Source: an uncultured Pleurocapsa sp. (GTDB taxonomy: Bacteria; Cyanobacteriota; Cyanobacteriia; Cyanobacteriales; Xenococcaceae). Taken from it: a stretch of 5,356 nt of DNA. The first letter of the stretch is position 1; each line of letters opens with the position of its first letter. The notes under the pieces are model-generated. The model searched no databases. It saw nothing but the letters and a program-made list of their open reading frames with translations, and was not told the origin of the DNA. A program made the position numbers and the translations under genes. The stretch is taken from contig CAKZYI010000109.1 in assembly GCA_937884735.1 (NCBI GenBank), forward strand, positions 1 through 5,356, in the 5' to 3' direction. Shown in pieces: positions 1 to 4,982 of the stretch.

Positions 1-151
1 TATCTGATAGAGCTAATTGTGATTCGATATACGACTCATTTATAGATTCCCAGCAAAGCTATAAACTTGTTACACCAATCAATTTTATTTGTCAATATCT
101 CAATTAACAAAAAATAAGCTTAAGAATATTTAATTTAGAACAACCTACCTT
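1..151. other. AT-rich upstream region of ftsH, no gene seen
   Basis: No coding region, tRNA or strong hairpin is visible here. It presumably holds the promoter and leader of ftsH. A TTGTCA at 89-94 resembles a -35 box, but no good -10 box stands at the right distance: the nearest AT-rich hexamers are at 112-117 and 127-134. I therefore do not call a promoter. The bases just before the ATG at 152 contain no purine-rich Shine-Dalgarno sequence. Confidence 0.4.
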
Positions 152-2050
152 ATGAAGAATTTTTCGTGGAGAATCGTATTACTTTGGACATTACCTTTGT
201 TGGTAGTAGGATTTTTCCTATGGCAAGGGACATTTACTGCTCCTAGCACCAACACTAGTATGAGTGGTAATGCTGCCAACACTCGTATGACCTATGGTCG
301 CTTTTTGGATTATTTAAATTCAGGACGAGTAACTTCTGTCGAACTATATGAAAACGGTAGAACAGCAATTGTTCAAGCGATCGATCCAGAATTGGATAAC
401 CGCTTGCAAAAACTAAGAGTTGACCTACCTGCTAACTCGCCCGAACTAATCGCGAAGCTAAGAGACGCTGATGTTGATTTTGACTATCATCCTCCTAGTA
501 GTGATGGTGCAATTTGGGGACTGTTGGGTAATCTAATTTTTCCTGTAGTTTTGATTGGTGCACTGTTTTTCTTATTCCGTCGCTCCAACAACATGCCTGG
601 TGGCCCTGGGCAAGCGATGAACTTTGGTAAATCTAAAGCCAAGTTCCAAATGGAAGCCAAAACAGGCATTATGTTTGATGATGTGGCTGGTATTGATGAG
701 GCAAAAGAAGAACTGCAAGAAGTTGTTACATTCTTGAAACAGCCAGAAAGATTTACTGCTGTTGGCGCGAAAATTCCTAAAGGTGTATTACTAGTAGGCC
801 CTCCAGGAACTGGTAAAACGTTACTATCAAAAGCGCTCGCTGGTGAAGCGGCTGTACCTTTCTTCAGTATCTCTGGTTCAGAATTTGTGGAAATGTTTGT
901 TGGTGTGGGTGCTTCCCGTGTCCGCGACCTATTCAAAAAAGCCAAAGAAAACGCTCCTTGCTTAATATTCATTGATGAGATTGATGCTGTAGGTCGCCAA
1001 CGTGGTGCTGGTATTGGTGGTGGTAACGATGAGAGAGAGCAAACTCTCAACCAACTGCTAACTGAAATGGATGGTTTTGAAGGCAATACTGGAATTATTA
1101 TCATTGCTGCTACTAACCGTGCTGATGTATTGGACTCCGCATTAATGCGTCCTGGTCGTTTTGACCGTCAGGTAATGGTAGATAATCCCGATATCAAAGG
1201 TCGTCTAGAAATTCTTGAAGTCCACTCTCGCAACAAAAAAATTGCTCCTGAAGTTTCTTTAGATGCGATCGCAAGACGTACTCCTGGCTTCTCTGGTGCG
1301 GATCTCGCCAACTTGCTCAACGAAGCAGCAATTCTTACTGCTAGAAGACGTAAAGAAGCGATTACTATTCTAGAAATTGATGATGCGGTAGACCGTGTTG
1401 TTGCTGGTATGGAAGGTACTCCTTTGACCGATGGTAAGAGCAAGCGATTGATTGCCTATCATGAAATTGGTCATGCGATCGTTGGTACTTTAGTAAAAGA
1501 CCACGAGCCAGTACAGAAAGTAACTTTAATTCCTCGCGGACAAGCCCAAGGTTTAACTTGGTTTACTCCTAACGAAGATCAGGGTTTAATTAGTCGTTCT
1601 CAGCTAATGGCGCGTATTGCTGGTGCGATGGGTGGTCGTGCAGCCGAAGAAGAAATCTTTGGTAATGATGAAGTAACTACTGGTGCTGGCGGTGACTTGC
1701 AGCAGGTGTCAGAAATGGCGAGACAGATGGTTACTATTTATGGTATGAGTGACCTTGGTCCAATCGCTTTGGGCGGACAGCAAGGTGGTGAAGTATTCCT
1801 AGGTGCAGGTTTGACTTCCCGTGCAGAATATTCTGAAGAAGTAGCTTCTCGCATTGACGATCAGGTACGTCAAATTGCAGAACACGGTCATCAACTAGCT
1901 CGTAAAATTGTCAGAGAAAACCGTGAAGTGATTGATCGCCTTGTCGATCTATTGATTGAAAAAGAAACTATTGACGGTGAAGAGTTGAAGCAAATTGTTT
2001 CTGAGTACACTGAAGTACCCGACAAAGAAAGATTTGTACCTCAAATTTAG
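152..2050 (+). CDS. ftsH: ATP-dependent zinc metalloprotease FtsH, FtsH2-type (thylakoid)
   Basis: Membrane-anchored AAA+ protease that unfolds and degrades membrane and soluble proteins using ATP. The 632-residue length is usual. Membrane segments lie at about residues 8-25 and 121-142, flanking a lumenal domain. The AAA module has Walker A GPPGTGKT (216-223), pore motif MFVG (248-251), Walker B with D275-E276, and the second region of homology RPGRFDR with R336 and R339 as likely arginine fingers. The zinc protease site is HEIGH (437-441), with D515 in GAGGD as likely third ligand. The start MKNFSWR matches, from memory, the beginning of Synechocystis FtsH2 (Slr0228), which pairs with FtsH3 in photosystem II repair by removing damaged D1; assignment to this paralogue is inference from overall resemblance. 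Just after Walker A, S226, L229 and A234 replace the commoner A, I and G; these look tolerable. It is probably monocistronic, with a terminator directly downstream. Confidence 0.97.
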   Translation: MKNFSWRIVLLWTLPLLVVGFFLWQGTFTAPSTNTSMSGNAANTRMTYGRFLDYLNSGRVTSVELYENGRTAIVQAIDPELDNRLQKLRVDLPANSPELIAKLRDADVDFDYHPPSSDGAIWGLLGNLIFPVVLIGALFFLFRRSNNMPGGPGQAMNFGKSKAKFQMEAKTGIMFDDVAGIDEAKEELQEVVTFLKQPERFTAVGAKIPKGVLLVGPPGTGKTLLSKALAGEAAVPFFSISGSEFVEMFVGVGASRVRDLFKKAKENAPCLIFIDEIDAVGRQRGAGIGGGNDEREQTLNQLLTEMDGFEGNTGIIIIAATNRADVLDSALMRPGRFDRQVMVDNPDIKGRLEILEVHSRNKKIAPEVSLDAIARRTPGFSGADLANLLNEAAILTARRRKEAITILEIDDAVDRVVAGMEGTPLTDGKSKRLIAYHEIGHAIVGTLVKDHEPVQKVTLIPRGQAQGLTWFTPNEDQGLISRSQLMARIAGAMGGRAAEEEIFGNDEVTTGAGGDLQQVSEMARQMVTIYGMSDLGPIALGGQQGGEVFLGAGLTSRAEYSEEVASRIDDQVRQIAEHGHQLARKIVRENREVIDRLVDLLIEKETIDGEELKQIVSEYTEVPDKERFVPQI

Positions 2051-2095
2051 GATTTAATTTTTCTTCTCGTTGATAAAGTTGAATAGTTTTTAGTA

Positions 2096-2125
2096 AAGGC
2101 AAGGTGTTATACCTTGTCTTTTTTT
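2096..2125 (+). terminator. Rho-independent terminator of ftsH
   Basis: A 10-bp stem (AAGGCAAGGT with ACCTTGTCTT, one G-U pair) closes a 5-base loop GTTAT. A run of seven T at 2119-2125 overlaps the end of the right arm. It lies 45 bases after the ftsH stop codon and should end the ftsH transcript. Confidence 0.88.
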
Positions 2126-2208
2126 GTGCAATACGCCTAAATTTTGTTTTCTAACAACACTTTGATGTTTCTTAAGTTACGAATATTTCGGCTTTTTCGG
2201 CTAGATTG

Positions 2209-2244
2209 AGCAAACTTTAGGTAGTTGTGCTAGGTTGCTTTTTT
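2209..2244 (+). terminator. Possible second, imperfect intrinsic terminator
   Basis: AGCAAAC (2209-2215) pairs with GGTTGCT (2233-2239) with one mismatch. An inner TAG/CTA extension is set off by a two-base bulge around a loop at 2221-2229, and T runs from 2239 to 2244. It could be a back-up terminator for ftsH read-through or the end of a short transcript starting after 2126. The stem is imperfect and AT-rich, so this is tentative. Confidence 0.3.
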
Positions 2245-2324
2245 ATTGTGAATGACATCACTATCATGGGAGATCTAGATCGTTTAATTAAAGGAAATTC
2301 ATTTCTAAGCTATTACTATCTTCA

Positions 2325-2359
2325 CTATTTAAATATTTTTATATTGCAAATTTAAATAG
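2325..2359. repeat. Perfect 10-bp inverted repeat upstream of small ORF
   Basis: CTATTTAAAT (2325-2334) and ATTTAAATAG (2350-2359) are exact reverse complements separated by 15 bases. Each arm contains the palindrome ATTTAAAT. No T run follows, so it does not look like a terminator. The position, 34 bases before the ATG at 2393, would fit a promoter-proximal binding site, but AT-rich repeats arise easily by chance in such DNA. Confidence 0.35.
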
Positions 2360-2392
2360 GCTAAAACATATTCTTTTTAATTAGAAACCATC

Positions 2393-2554
2393 ATGAATGC
2401 AGTATTTTTACTTTTATCAGTTTTGTTAGGTATTCTTTGTCATAATATTGCTCAGACCAAAAATAGAAATAAAGAATTATGGGCTATTTTAGGTTTTCTC
2501 TTTGGCATTTTTGCCGTAATTATTATATCTTTGCTGCCTAATGCGCCTGTTTAA
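2393..2554 (+). CDS. Small protein with two membrane segments (53 aa)
   Basis: A 53-residue ORF starting at ATG 2393 and ending at TAA 2552-2554. Residues 2-17 form one hydrophobic stretch (starting NAVFLLLSV). A short basic loop with QTKNRNK (21-27) follows, then a second hydrophobic stretch from W30 to about L48, ending in PNAPV. The layout of helix, K/R-rich loop, W, then GFLFGIFA is one I recognise from many small bacterial membrane proteins of unknown role; no domain can be named. The topology is probably a hairpin with the basic loop in the cytoplasm. The gene stands alone, 342 bases after ftsH and 134 bases before the DUF218 gene, with no clear ribosome binding site. The coherent amphipathic pattern argues that it is real, but its expression is unproven. 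Confidence 0.6.
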   Translation: MNAVFLLLSVLLGILCHNIAQTKNRNKELWAILGFLFGIFAVIIISLLPNAPV

Positions 2555-2578
2555 AAATAGACCTTATATTTATTGAAA

Positions 2579-2599
2579 ATTGTTTCTTAAAAAAACAAT
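2579..2599. repeat. Short inverted repeat after small ORF
   Basis: ATTGTTT (2579-2585) and AAACAAT (2593-2599) are exact reverse complements around a 7-base loop, 24 bases after the stop of the 53-residue ORF. The sequence after it (ATTTATGATTT) is T-rich but not a run. It could be a weak terminator; the stem is almost all A-T. Confidence 0.3.
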
Positions 2600-2635
2600 A
2601 TTTATGATTTAACAAATCTTTTCAAGTAATGTCAT

Positions 2636-2671
2636 TAGGCATAATATAGTAATGCCCAAAAATAATGCCTA
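2636..2671. promoter_or_regulatory. Cluster of GGCAT/ATGCC repeats before the DUF218 gene
   Basis: TAGGCAT (2636-2642) and ATGCCTA (2665-2671) form a perfect inverted repeat. TAATGCC occurs twice in direct orientation (2650-2656 and 2663-2669). TATAGT at 2645-2650 could be a -10 box, but no convincing -35 box accompanies it. The cluster ends 17 bases before the GTG start at 2689, where an operator would be expected. Regulatory function is inference. Confidence 0.3.
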
Positions 2672-2688
2672 TTACCTGATTAATCCAA

Positions 2689-3267
2689 GTGAATTTTTTT
2701 ACTGCTCGACGTAGATTTATCGTTACAATGATAGTAGGTTTCCTAATTAGTATAAATAGCATTATTCCTGTCAGGATAGCGATAAGTCGCGCTCAAACAC
2801 CTCTTCCCCAAGCAATTCTCACTCTTGGGGGCGGTCACCTACGAGAAGTGTTTACGGCTAAGTTTGCTTTGACCCATCCCGAACTTCCAATTTGGATTTC
2901 TACTGGAAGTAAAGAAATGAGAGCTAGAACAATTTTTCAAAAAGAAGGAGTTGACAATCGCCGAGTTTATATAGATCGTCGTGCAACAGATACGGTGACA
3001 AACTTTACGACATTAGTTAACGATTTTAAAAAGCAAAATATTCAGCATATTTATTTAATTACGGATGATTTTCATTTACCCAGAGCAAAGGCGATCGCCT
3101 GGGTAGTTTTAGGTAGCAAAGGAATTACTTATACTCCAGTTTCAATTGCCACGGACAGACTTCCAGAACCTAAATTTAAAATTTTTCGTGATGTCGTTAG
3201 ATCTTTTTTATGGATTTTGACCAAACATACAGGAGCGACATTAGATCGACCTAAAAGTGATTATTGA
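2689..3267 (+). CDS. Exported YdcF/SanA-like protein (DUF218)
   Basis: A 192-residue protein of the DUF218 (YdcF/SanA/ElyC) superfamily. The fold is Rossmann-like and the biochemical role is poorly known; E. coli members are linked to envelope integrity. Family marks are AILTLGGG (42-49), STG (71-73), DTVTN (101-105) and TDDFHLPRA (125-133), whose H129 and R132 are typical conserved residues. The N-terminus has a basic region with R7-R8-R9-F10, a hydrophobic core (about 11-28) and a plausible signal-peptidase site after S33-R34-A35, so the protein is probably periplasmic or stays anchored. RRRF resembles a twin-arginine motif only partly. The start is GTG 2689; the first in-frame ATG is codon 14 (2728), which would remove the basic region, so GTG is preferred. 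Frames opening further upstream hit stops. The gene stands alone, with a hairpin downstream. Confidence 0.87.
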   Translation: MNFFTARRRFIVTMIVGFLISINSIIPVRIAISRAQTPLPQAILTLGGGHLREVFTAKFALTHPELPIWISTGSKEMRARTIFQKEGVDNRRVYIDRRATDTVTNFTTLVNDFKKQNIQHIYLITDDFHLPRAKAIAWVVLGSKGITYTPVSIATDRLPEPKFKIFRDVVRSFLWILTKHTGATLDRPKSDY

Positions 3268-3299
3268 TTTAATTAGATAGTTGTTCATCGAATTCCCTA

Positions 3300-3358
3300 C
3301 TATGAAAGGCTCAAGCCTTTATTTAGTTAAAAAACAGATAAATTATCTCTATGAAAGG
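3300..3358. repeat. 10-bp direct repeat CTATGAAAGG in spacer
   Basis: CTATGAAAGG occurs at 3300-3309 and again at 3349-3358, 49 bases apart. The first copy overlaps the hairpin at 3305-3320. The rest of the 195-base spacer between the DUF218 and DUF302 genes holds only a weak inverted repeat (TTTTTCT 3375-3381, AGAAAAA 3387-3393) and no gene I can support. Any role is unknown. Confidence 0.35.
3305..3327 (+). terminator. Probable terminator of the DUF218 gene
   Basis: AAAGGC (3305-3310) pairs perfectly with GCCTTT (3315-3320) around the loop TCAA, followed by ATTTAGT. It starts 38 bases after the stop codon. The stem is short and the T tract is interrupted, so termination is likely but probably not strong. 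Confidence 0.45.
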
Positions 3359-3462
3359 GATTTGGTACTATATGTTTTTCTCAACTAGAAAAAGATTTAT
3401 TGATAACTTTGCCAGATAATATACAGAAGCAATCTTAATATATTTTAAATTGATTAGCCTGT

Positions 3463-3972
3463 ATGAATAATTCTCTTAAGTTCTTTTTACCAATTTTGGC
3501 TATTTCCCTGGCATCTTGTGCTTTGAGAACGGTCAAACAGCATATTACTCCCAATGCCCTAGCAGCGAATAAGACTGCCGAAGACAGGGGGCTAATAACT
3601 ATTTCTAGTCCCTATGATGTGTCAGAAACAGGCGATCGCGTGTTAGAGATTAGCAACGAAAATAGCTTAACTTTATTTGCTCGTCTCGACCATAGTGCCA
3701 ATGCCACAGATGCAGAGCTAGAATTAAACCCAACCGAACTGTTAATTTTGGGAAATCCTCAAGTAGGAACTCCTTTAATGCAGTGTTCGATTACAACAGC
3801 GATCGATTTGCCTCAAAAGATTTTAGTTTATCAAGATAAAAGCGATCGCACTCAAATTGCCTACAATCAGCCTAAATACCTCCAGCAACGCCACAATATG
3901 GAAGGCTGTAATGAAGCTATAGAAAAAGTATCTGGTGCATTAAAAGGTATTACAGAAGCCGCCGTAAAATAA
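3463..3972 (+). CDS. DUF302 domain lipoprotein
   Basis: A 169-residue predicted lipoprotein. Residues 1-18 form a signal peptide ending in the lipobox L16-A17-S18-C19, so C19 should be lipidated and the protein held on a membrane facing the periplasm or lumen. The rest matches DUF302, at about residues 45-140: LFARLDH with D76-H77, then LNPTELLILGNP and GTPLMQ (G97-N98-P99 to Q107), then LPQKILVY and a tyrosine-containing IAYNQPKYL. The function of DUF302 is unknown; it is a small stand-alone fold. Besides C19 there are C108, directly after GTPLMQ, and C149, which could pair in an oxidising compartment (inference). The ATG at 3463 is preferred because it gives the complete signal peptide. The gene is convergent with ruvA across 19 bases, with no clear terminator between them. 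It contains two HIP1 octamers, so it looks long resident. Confidence 0.88.
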   Translation: MNNSLKFFLPILAISLASCALRTVKQHITPNALAANKTAEDRGLITISSPYDVSETGDRVLEISNENSLTLFARLDHSANATDAELELNPTELLILGNPQVGTPLMQCSITTAIDLPQKILVYQDKSDRTQIAYNQPKYLQQRHNMEGCNEAIEKVSGALKGITEAAVK

Positions 3973-3991
3973 AGACTTTTTTCCTATTTCC

Positions 3992-4636
3992 CTACTCTCC
4001 ACTCAACCAAGCGATCGCACTTCTAATCCATTCTTCAGGGTGAGGATTTTGTAATAGCTGCTCGTCGCGACTAAGAGCAGTTAAGACTTGTTCAATTTCT
4101 TCATTACTGTAGCCCAGGGCTAACAGAGTCATTTCTAGATCCTCTTTAATTTCAGGTTTAGGCGAAAATACAGCCTCTGGCTGCTCTACCTTTATTCCCG
4201 ATATCTTGTGCCATTTAGCTAGCTTGGTTTTTAATTCTAGGGCAATTCTTTCAGCGGTTTTTTTACCCACACCAGGAATTTTGCTCAAGGTAGTAATATT
4301 ACTCGTGACAATTGCGCCAACCAACTCGGAGATACCCAAAGTATCAATAGATGCGATCGCCAGCTGCATACCAATACCACTTACAGCAGTTAGCTGGCGG
4401 AATAAATCTCTTTCTGCTGCTGTGGCAAAACCGTACAAGATTTGCTTGTCTTCTTGAATTTGTAGGTGGGTAAAAACTTGAATTGGCTCACTAGTTGCTA
4501 TCTCGTCCAATTGACGAGCATGACGAGAAGAAATTTGCATTTCATAGCCTACATCATTCACCTCCATAATTAAAATAAGGCGATTTTGGGTAGTCTTGGT
4601 AATATCAACTTTTTTCCCCTTGAGGTAACTGATCAT
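3992..4636 (-). CDS. ruvA: Holliday junction branch migration protein RuvA
   Basis: RuvA binds four-way DNA junctions as a tetramer and loads the RuvB motors for branch migration; RuvC then resolves the junction. The 214 residues cover all three domains. The OB-fold domain (about 1-66) starts MISYLKGK and ends with QIQEDKQILYGF, in which E62-D63 match the acidic pin. The middle domain has two helix-hairpin-helix motifs, VSGIGMQLA (85-93) and IPGVGKKTAERIALEL (120-135). After a linker with V-F-S-P-K-P (156-161), the C-terminal RuvB-binding domain begins near E165 with a typical LGYSNEEIEQVL. In the first hairpin motif M90-Q91 replace the usual P/A-K; I recall similar replacements in other cyanobacteria. 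The ATG is at 4634-4636. No ruvB or ruvC is adjacent, as usual in cyanobacteria. A candidate promoter lies at 4664-4691. Confidence 0.96.
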   Translation of the reverse strand: MISYLKGKKVDITKTTQNRLILIMEVNDVGYEMQISSRHARQLDEIATSEPIQVFTHLQIQEDKQILYGFATAAERDLFRQLTAVSGIGMQLAIASIDTLGISELVGAIVTSNITTLSKIPGVGKKTAERIALELKTKLAKWHKISGIKVEQPEAVFSPKPEIKEDLEMTLLALGYSNEEIEQVLTALSRDEQLLQNPHPEEWIRSAIAWLSGE

Positions 4637-4663
4637 ATTAAATTTAAATTCCTAATCTTCAAA

Positions 4664-4691
4664 ATTATCTAACTAAGCGATCGCATGGCAA
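4664..4691 (-). promoter_or_regulatory. Candidate ruvA promoter with HIP1 in its spacer
   Basis: Read on the minus strand, TTGCCA (4691-4686) as -35 and GATAAT (4669-4664) as -10 each match the sigma-70-type consensus in five of six positions, with a 16-base spacer. The palindrome GCGATCGC (4677-4684) occupies the spacer. Transcription would start about 20 bases before the ruvA ATG. The call rests on sequence only. Confidence 0.5.
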
Positions 4692-4715
4692 AAATAACTC
4701 ATTAATCAGTTATTT
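4692..4715. promoter_or_regulatory. Inverted repeat between divergent promoters, possible operator
   Basis: AAATAACT (4692-4699) and AGTTATTT (4708-4715) are exact reverse complements around the 8-base spacer CATTAATC. The repeat touches the ruvA -35 box on one side and ends seven bases before the rightward -35 box on the other. No T run follows, so it is not a terminator. That placement suits an operator acting on both promoters; the adjacent helix-turn-helix protein is one possible ligand (speculation). Confidence 0.4.
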
Positions 4716-4722
4716 AAAGAAC

Positions 4723-4753
4723 TTGACAATTCCCATCTACCTGTCTGTAAAAT
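4723..4753 (+). promoter_or_regulatory. Candidate promoter of the helix-turn-helix/methyltransferase unit
   Basis: A perfect -35 box TTGACA lies at 4723-4728. The -10 box could be TGTAAA (4746-4751, spacer 17, four matches) or TAAAAT (4748-4753, spacer 19, five matches). Transcription would start near 4758-4760, giving a leader of about 30 bases before the GTG at 4791. No Shine-Dalgarno sequence precedes that GTG. Confidence 0.55.
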
Positions 4754-4790
4754 ATGGGGACTATAAGTATTTTCCATATCGAAAATAAAA

Positions 4791-4982
4791 GTGAGTACCC
4801 TAATATCGATTAATGACGCTGCAAAGCATTTAAAGCTTACCCCACAACAAACAAGAAATTTGTGTCGTCAAGGAAAAATTAAAGCCCAGAAAATTGCCAA
4901 CTCTTGGGTAATTTCAAACAATGCCCTTATGTCTTACGAAAGAGAGAAATTTTTCCGTGTCGCCGAAAAACAAATAGTTTGA
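4791..4982 (+). CDS. Excisionase/MerR-like helix-turn-helix protein (63 aa), probable detached N-terminal domain
   Basis: A 63-residue ORF with a GTG start. Residues 4-42 fit the excisionase-type helix-turn-helix family (HTH_17, winged helix related to MerR): ISINDAAKHLKLT (5-17) supplies the first helix and turn, PQQTRNLCRQGKI (18-30) the recognition helix and G28 turn, and AQKIANSWVIS (32-42) the wing, ending with the usual W-V-I. Such domains bind DNA. The tail (43-63) is charged and without a known motif. The stop TGA (4980-4982) overlaps a possible TTG start (4979) of the methyltransferase, which continues in the -1 frame. It could be a free-standing, translationally coupled regulator. 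I think it more likely to be the N-terminal DNA-binding domain of what was once a single methyltransferase polypeptide; I recall cyanobacterial methyltransferases of that layout but cannot verify it here. The GTG is the only start giving the full helix-turn-helix domain. Confidence 0.72.
   Translation: MSTLISINDAAKHLKLTPQQTRNLCRQGKIKAQKIANSWVISNNALMSYEREKFFRVAEKQIV

Larger units (their letters stand above)
2126..2392. other. Intergenic stretch, no protein gene supported
   Basis: AT-rich spacer between the ftsH terminator and the small membrane-protein ORF. It contains a second terminator-like hairpin (2209-2244), a short direct repeat TCGGCT at 2188-2193 and 2197-2202, and a perfect 10-bp inverted repeat (2325-2334 and 2350-2359). 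A 35-codon GTG frame at 2248-2355 shows no recognisable features and is not called. Confidence 0.4.
1265..4684. repeat. HIP1 octamers (GCGATCGC), seven dispersed copies
   Basis: Perfect copies start at 1265 (ftsH), 3091 (DUF218 gene), 3632 and 3842 (DUF302 gene), 4011 and 4353 (ruvA) and 4677 (ruvA promoter). Copies with one mismatch start at 377, 1475 and 3799. A given 8-mer is expected about once per 65 kb in random sequence, so seven in 5.4 kb is a strong cyanobacterial signature. The last 670 bases, with the helix-turn-helix and methyltransferase ORFs, contain none and no CGATCG core either. Confidence 0.9.

Noticed and set aside
487..1104. 205-codon open frame on the minus strand
   Set aside because: It lies antisense inside the AAA domain of ftsH, its product is low-complexity serine/proline-rich, and it has no recognisable domain. 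It is a shadow of the conserved coding sequence.
1168..1443. 91-codon minus-strand frame inside ftsH
   Set aside because: It is antisense shadow of the region just before the HEIGH motif, with no family features.
2248..2355. 35-codon GTG frame between ftsH and the small membrane protein
   Set aside because: It has no ribosome binding site and no coherent hydrophobic or domain pattern, and it overlaps the inverted repeat at 2325-2359.
2652..2714. 20-codon ATG frame overlapping the start of the DUF218 gene
   Set aside because: It is in another frame, stops after 20 codons and cannot extend the DUF218 protein.
3302..3388. 28-codon ATG frame in the spacer before the DUF302 gene
   Set aside because: It overlaps the hairpin at 3305-3320 and has no recognisable protein features; it is likely chance.
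4206..4457. 83-codon plus-strand frame opposite ruvA
   Set aside because: It is fully antisense to the helix-hairpin-helix domain of ruvA, a well-recognised gene.
4966..4982. Programmed -1 frameshift at GAAAAAC joining the helix-turn-helix and methyltransferase parts
   Set aside because: The A5 run is not a canonical slippery heptamer in the reading frame, no clear stimulatory hairpin follows, and a joined product would still lack motif I.
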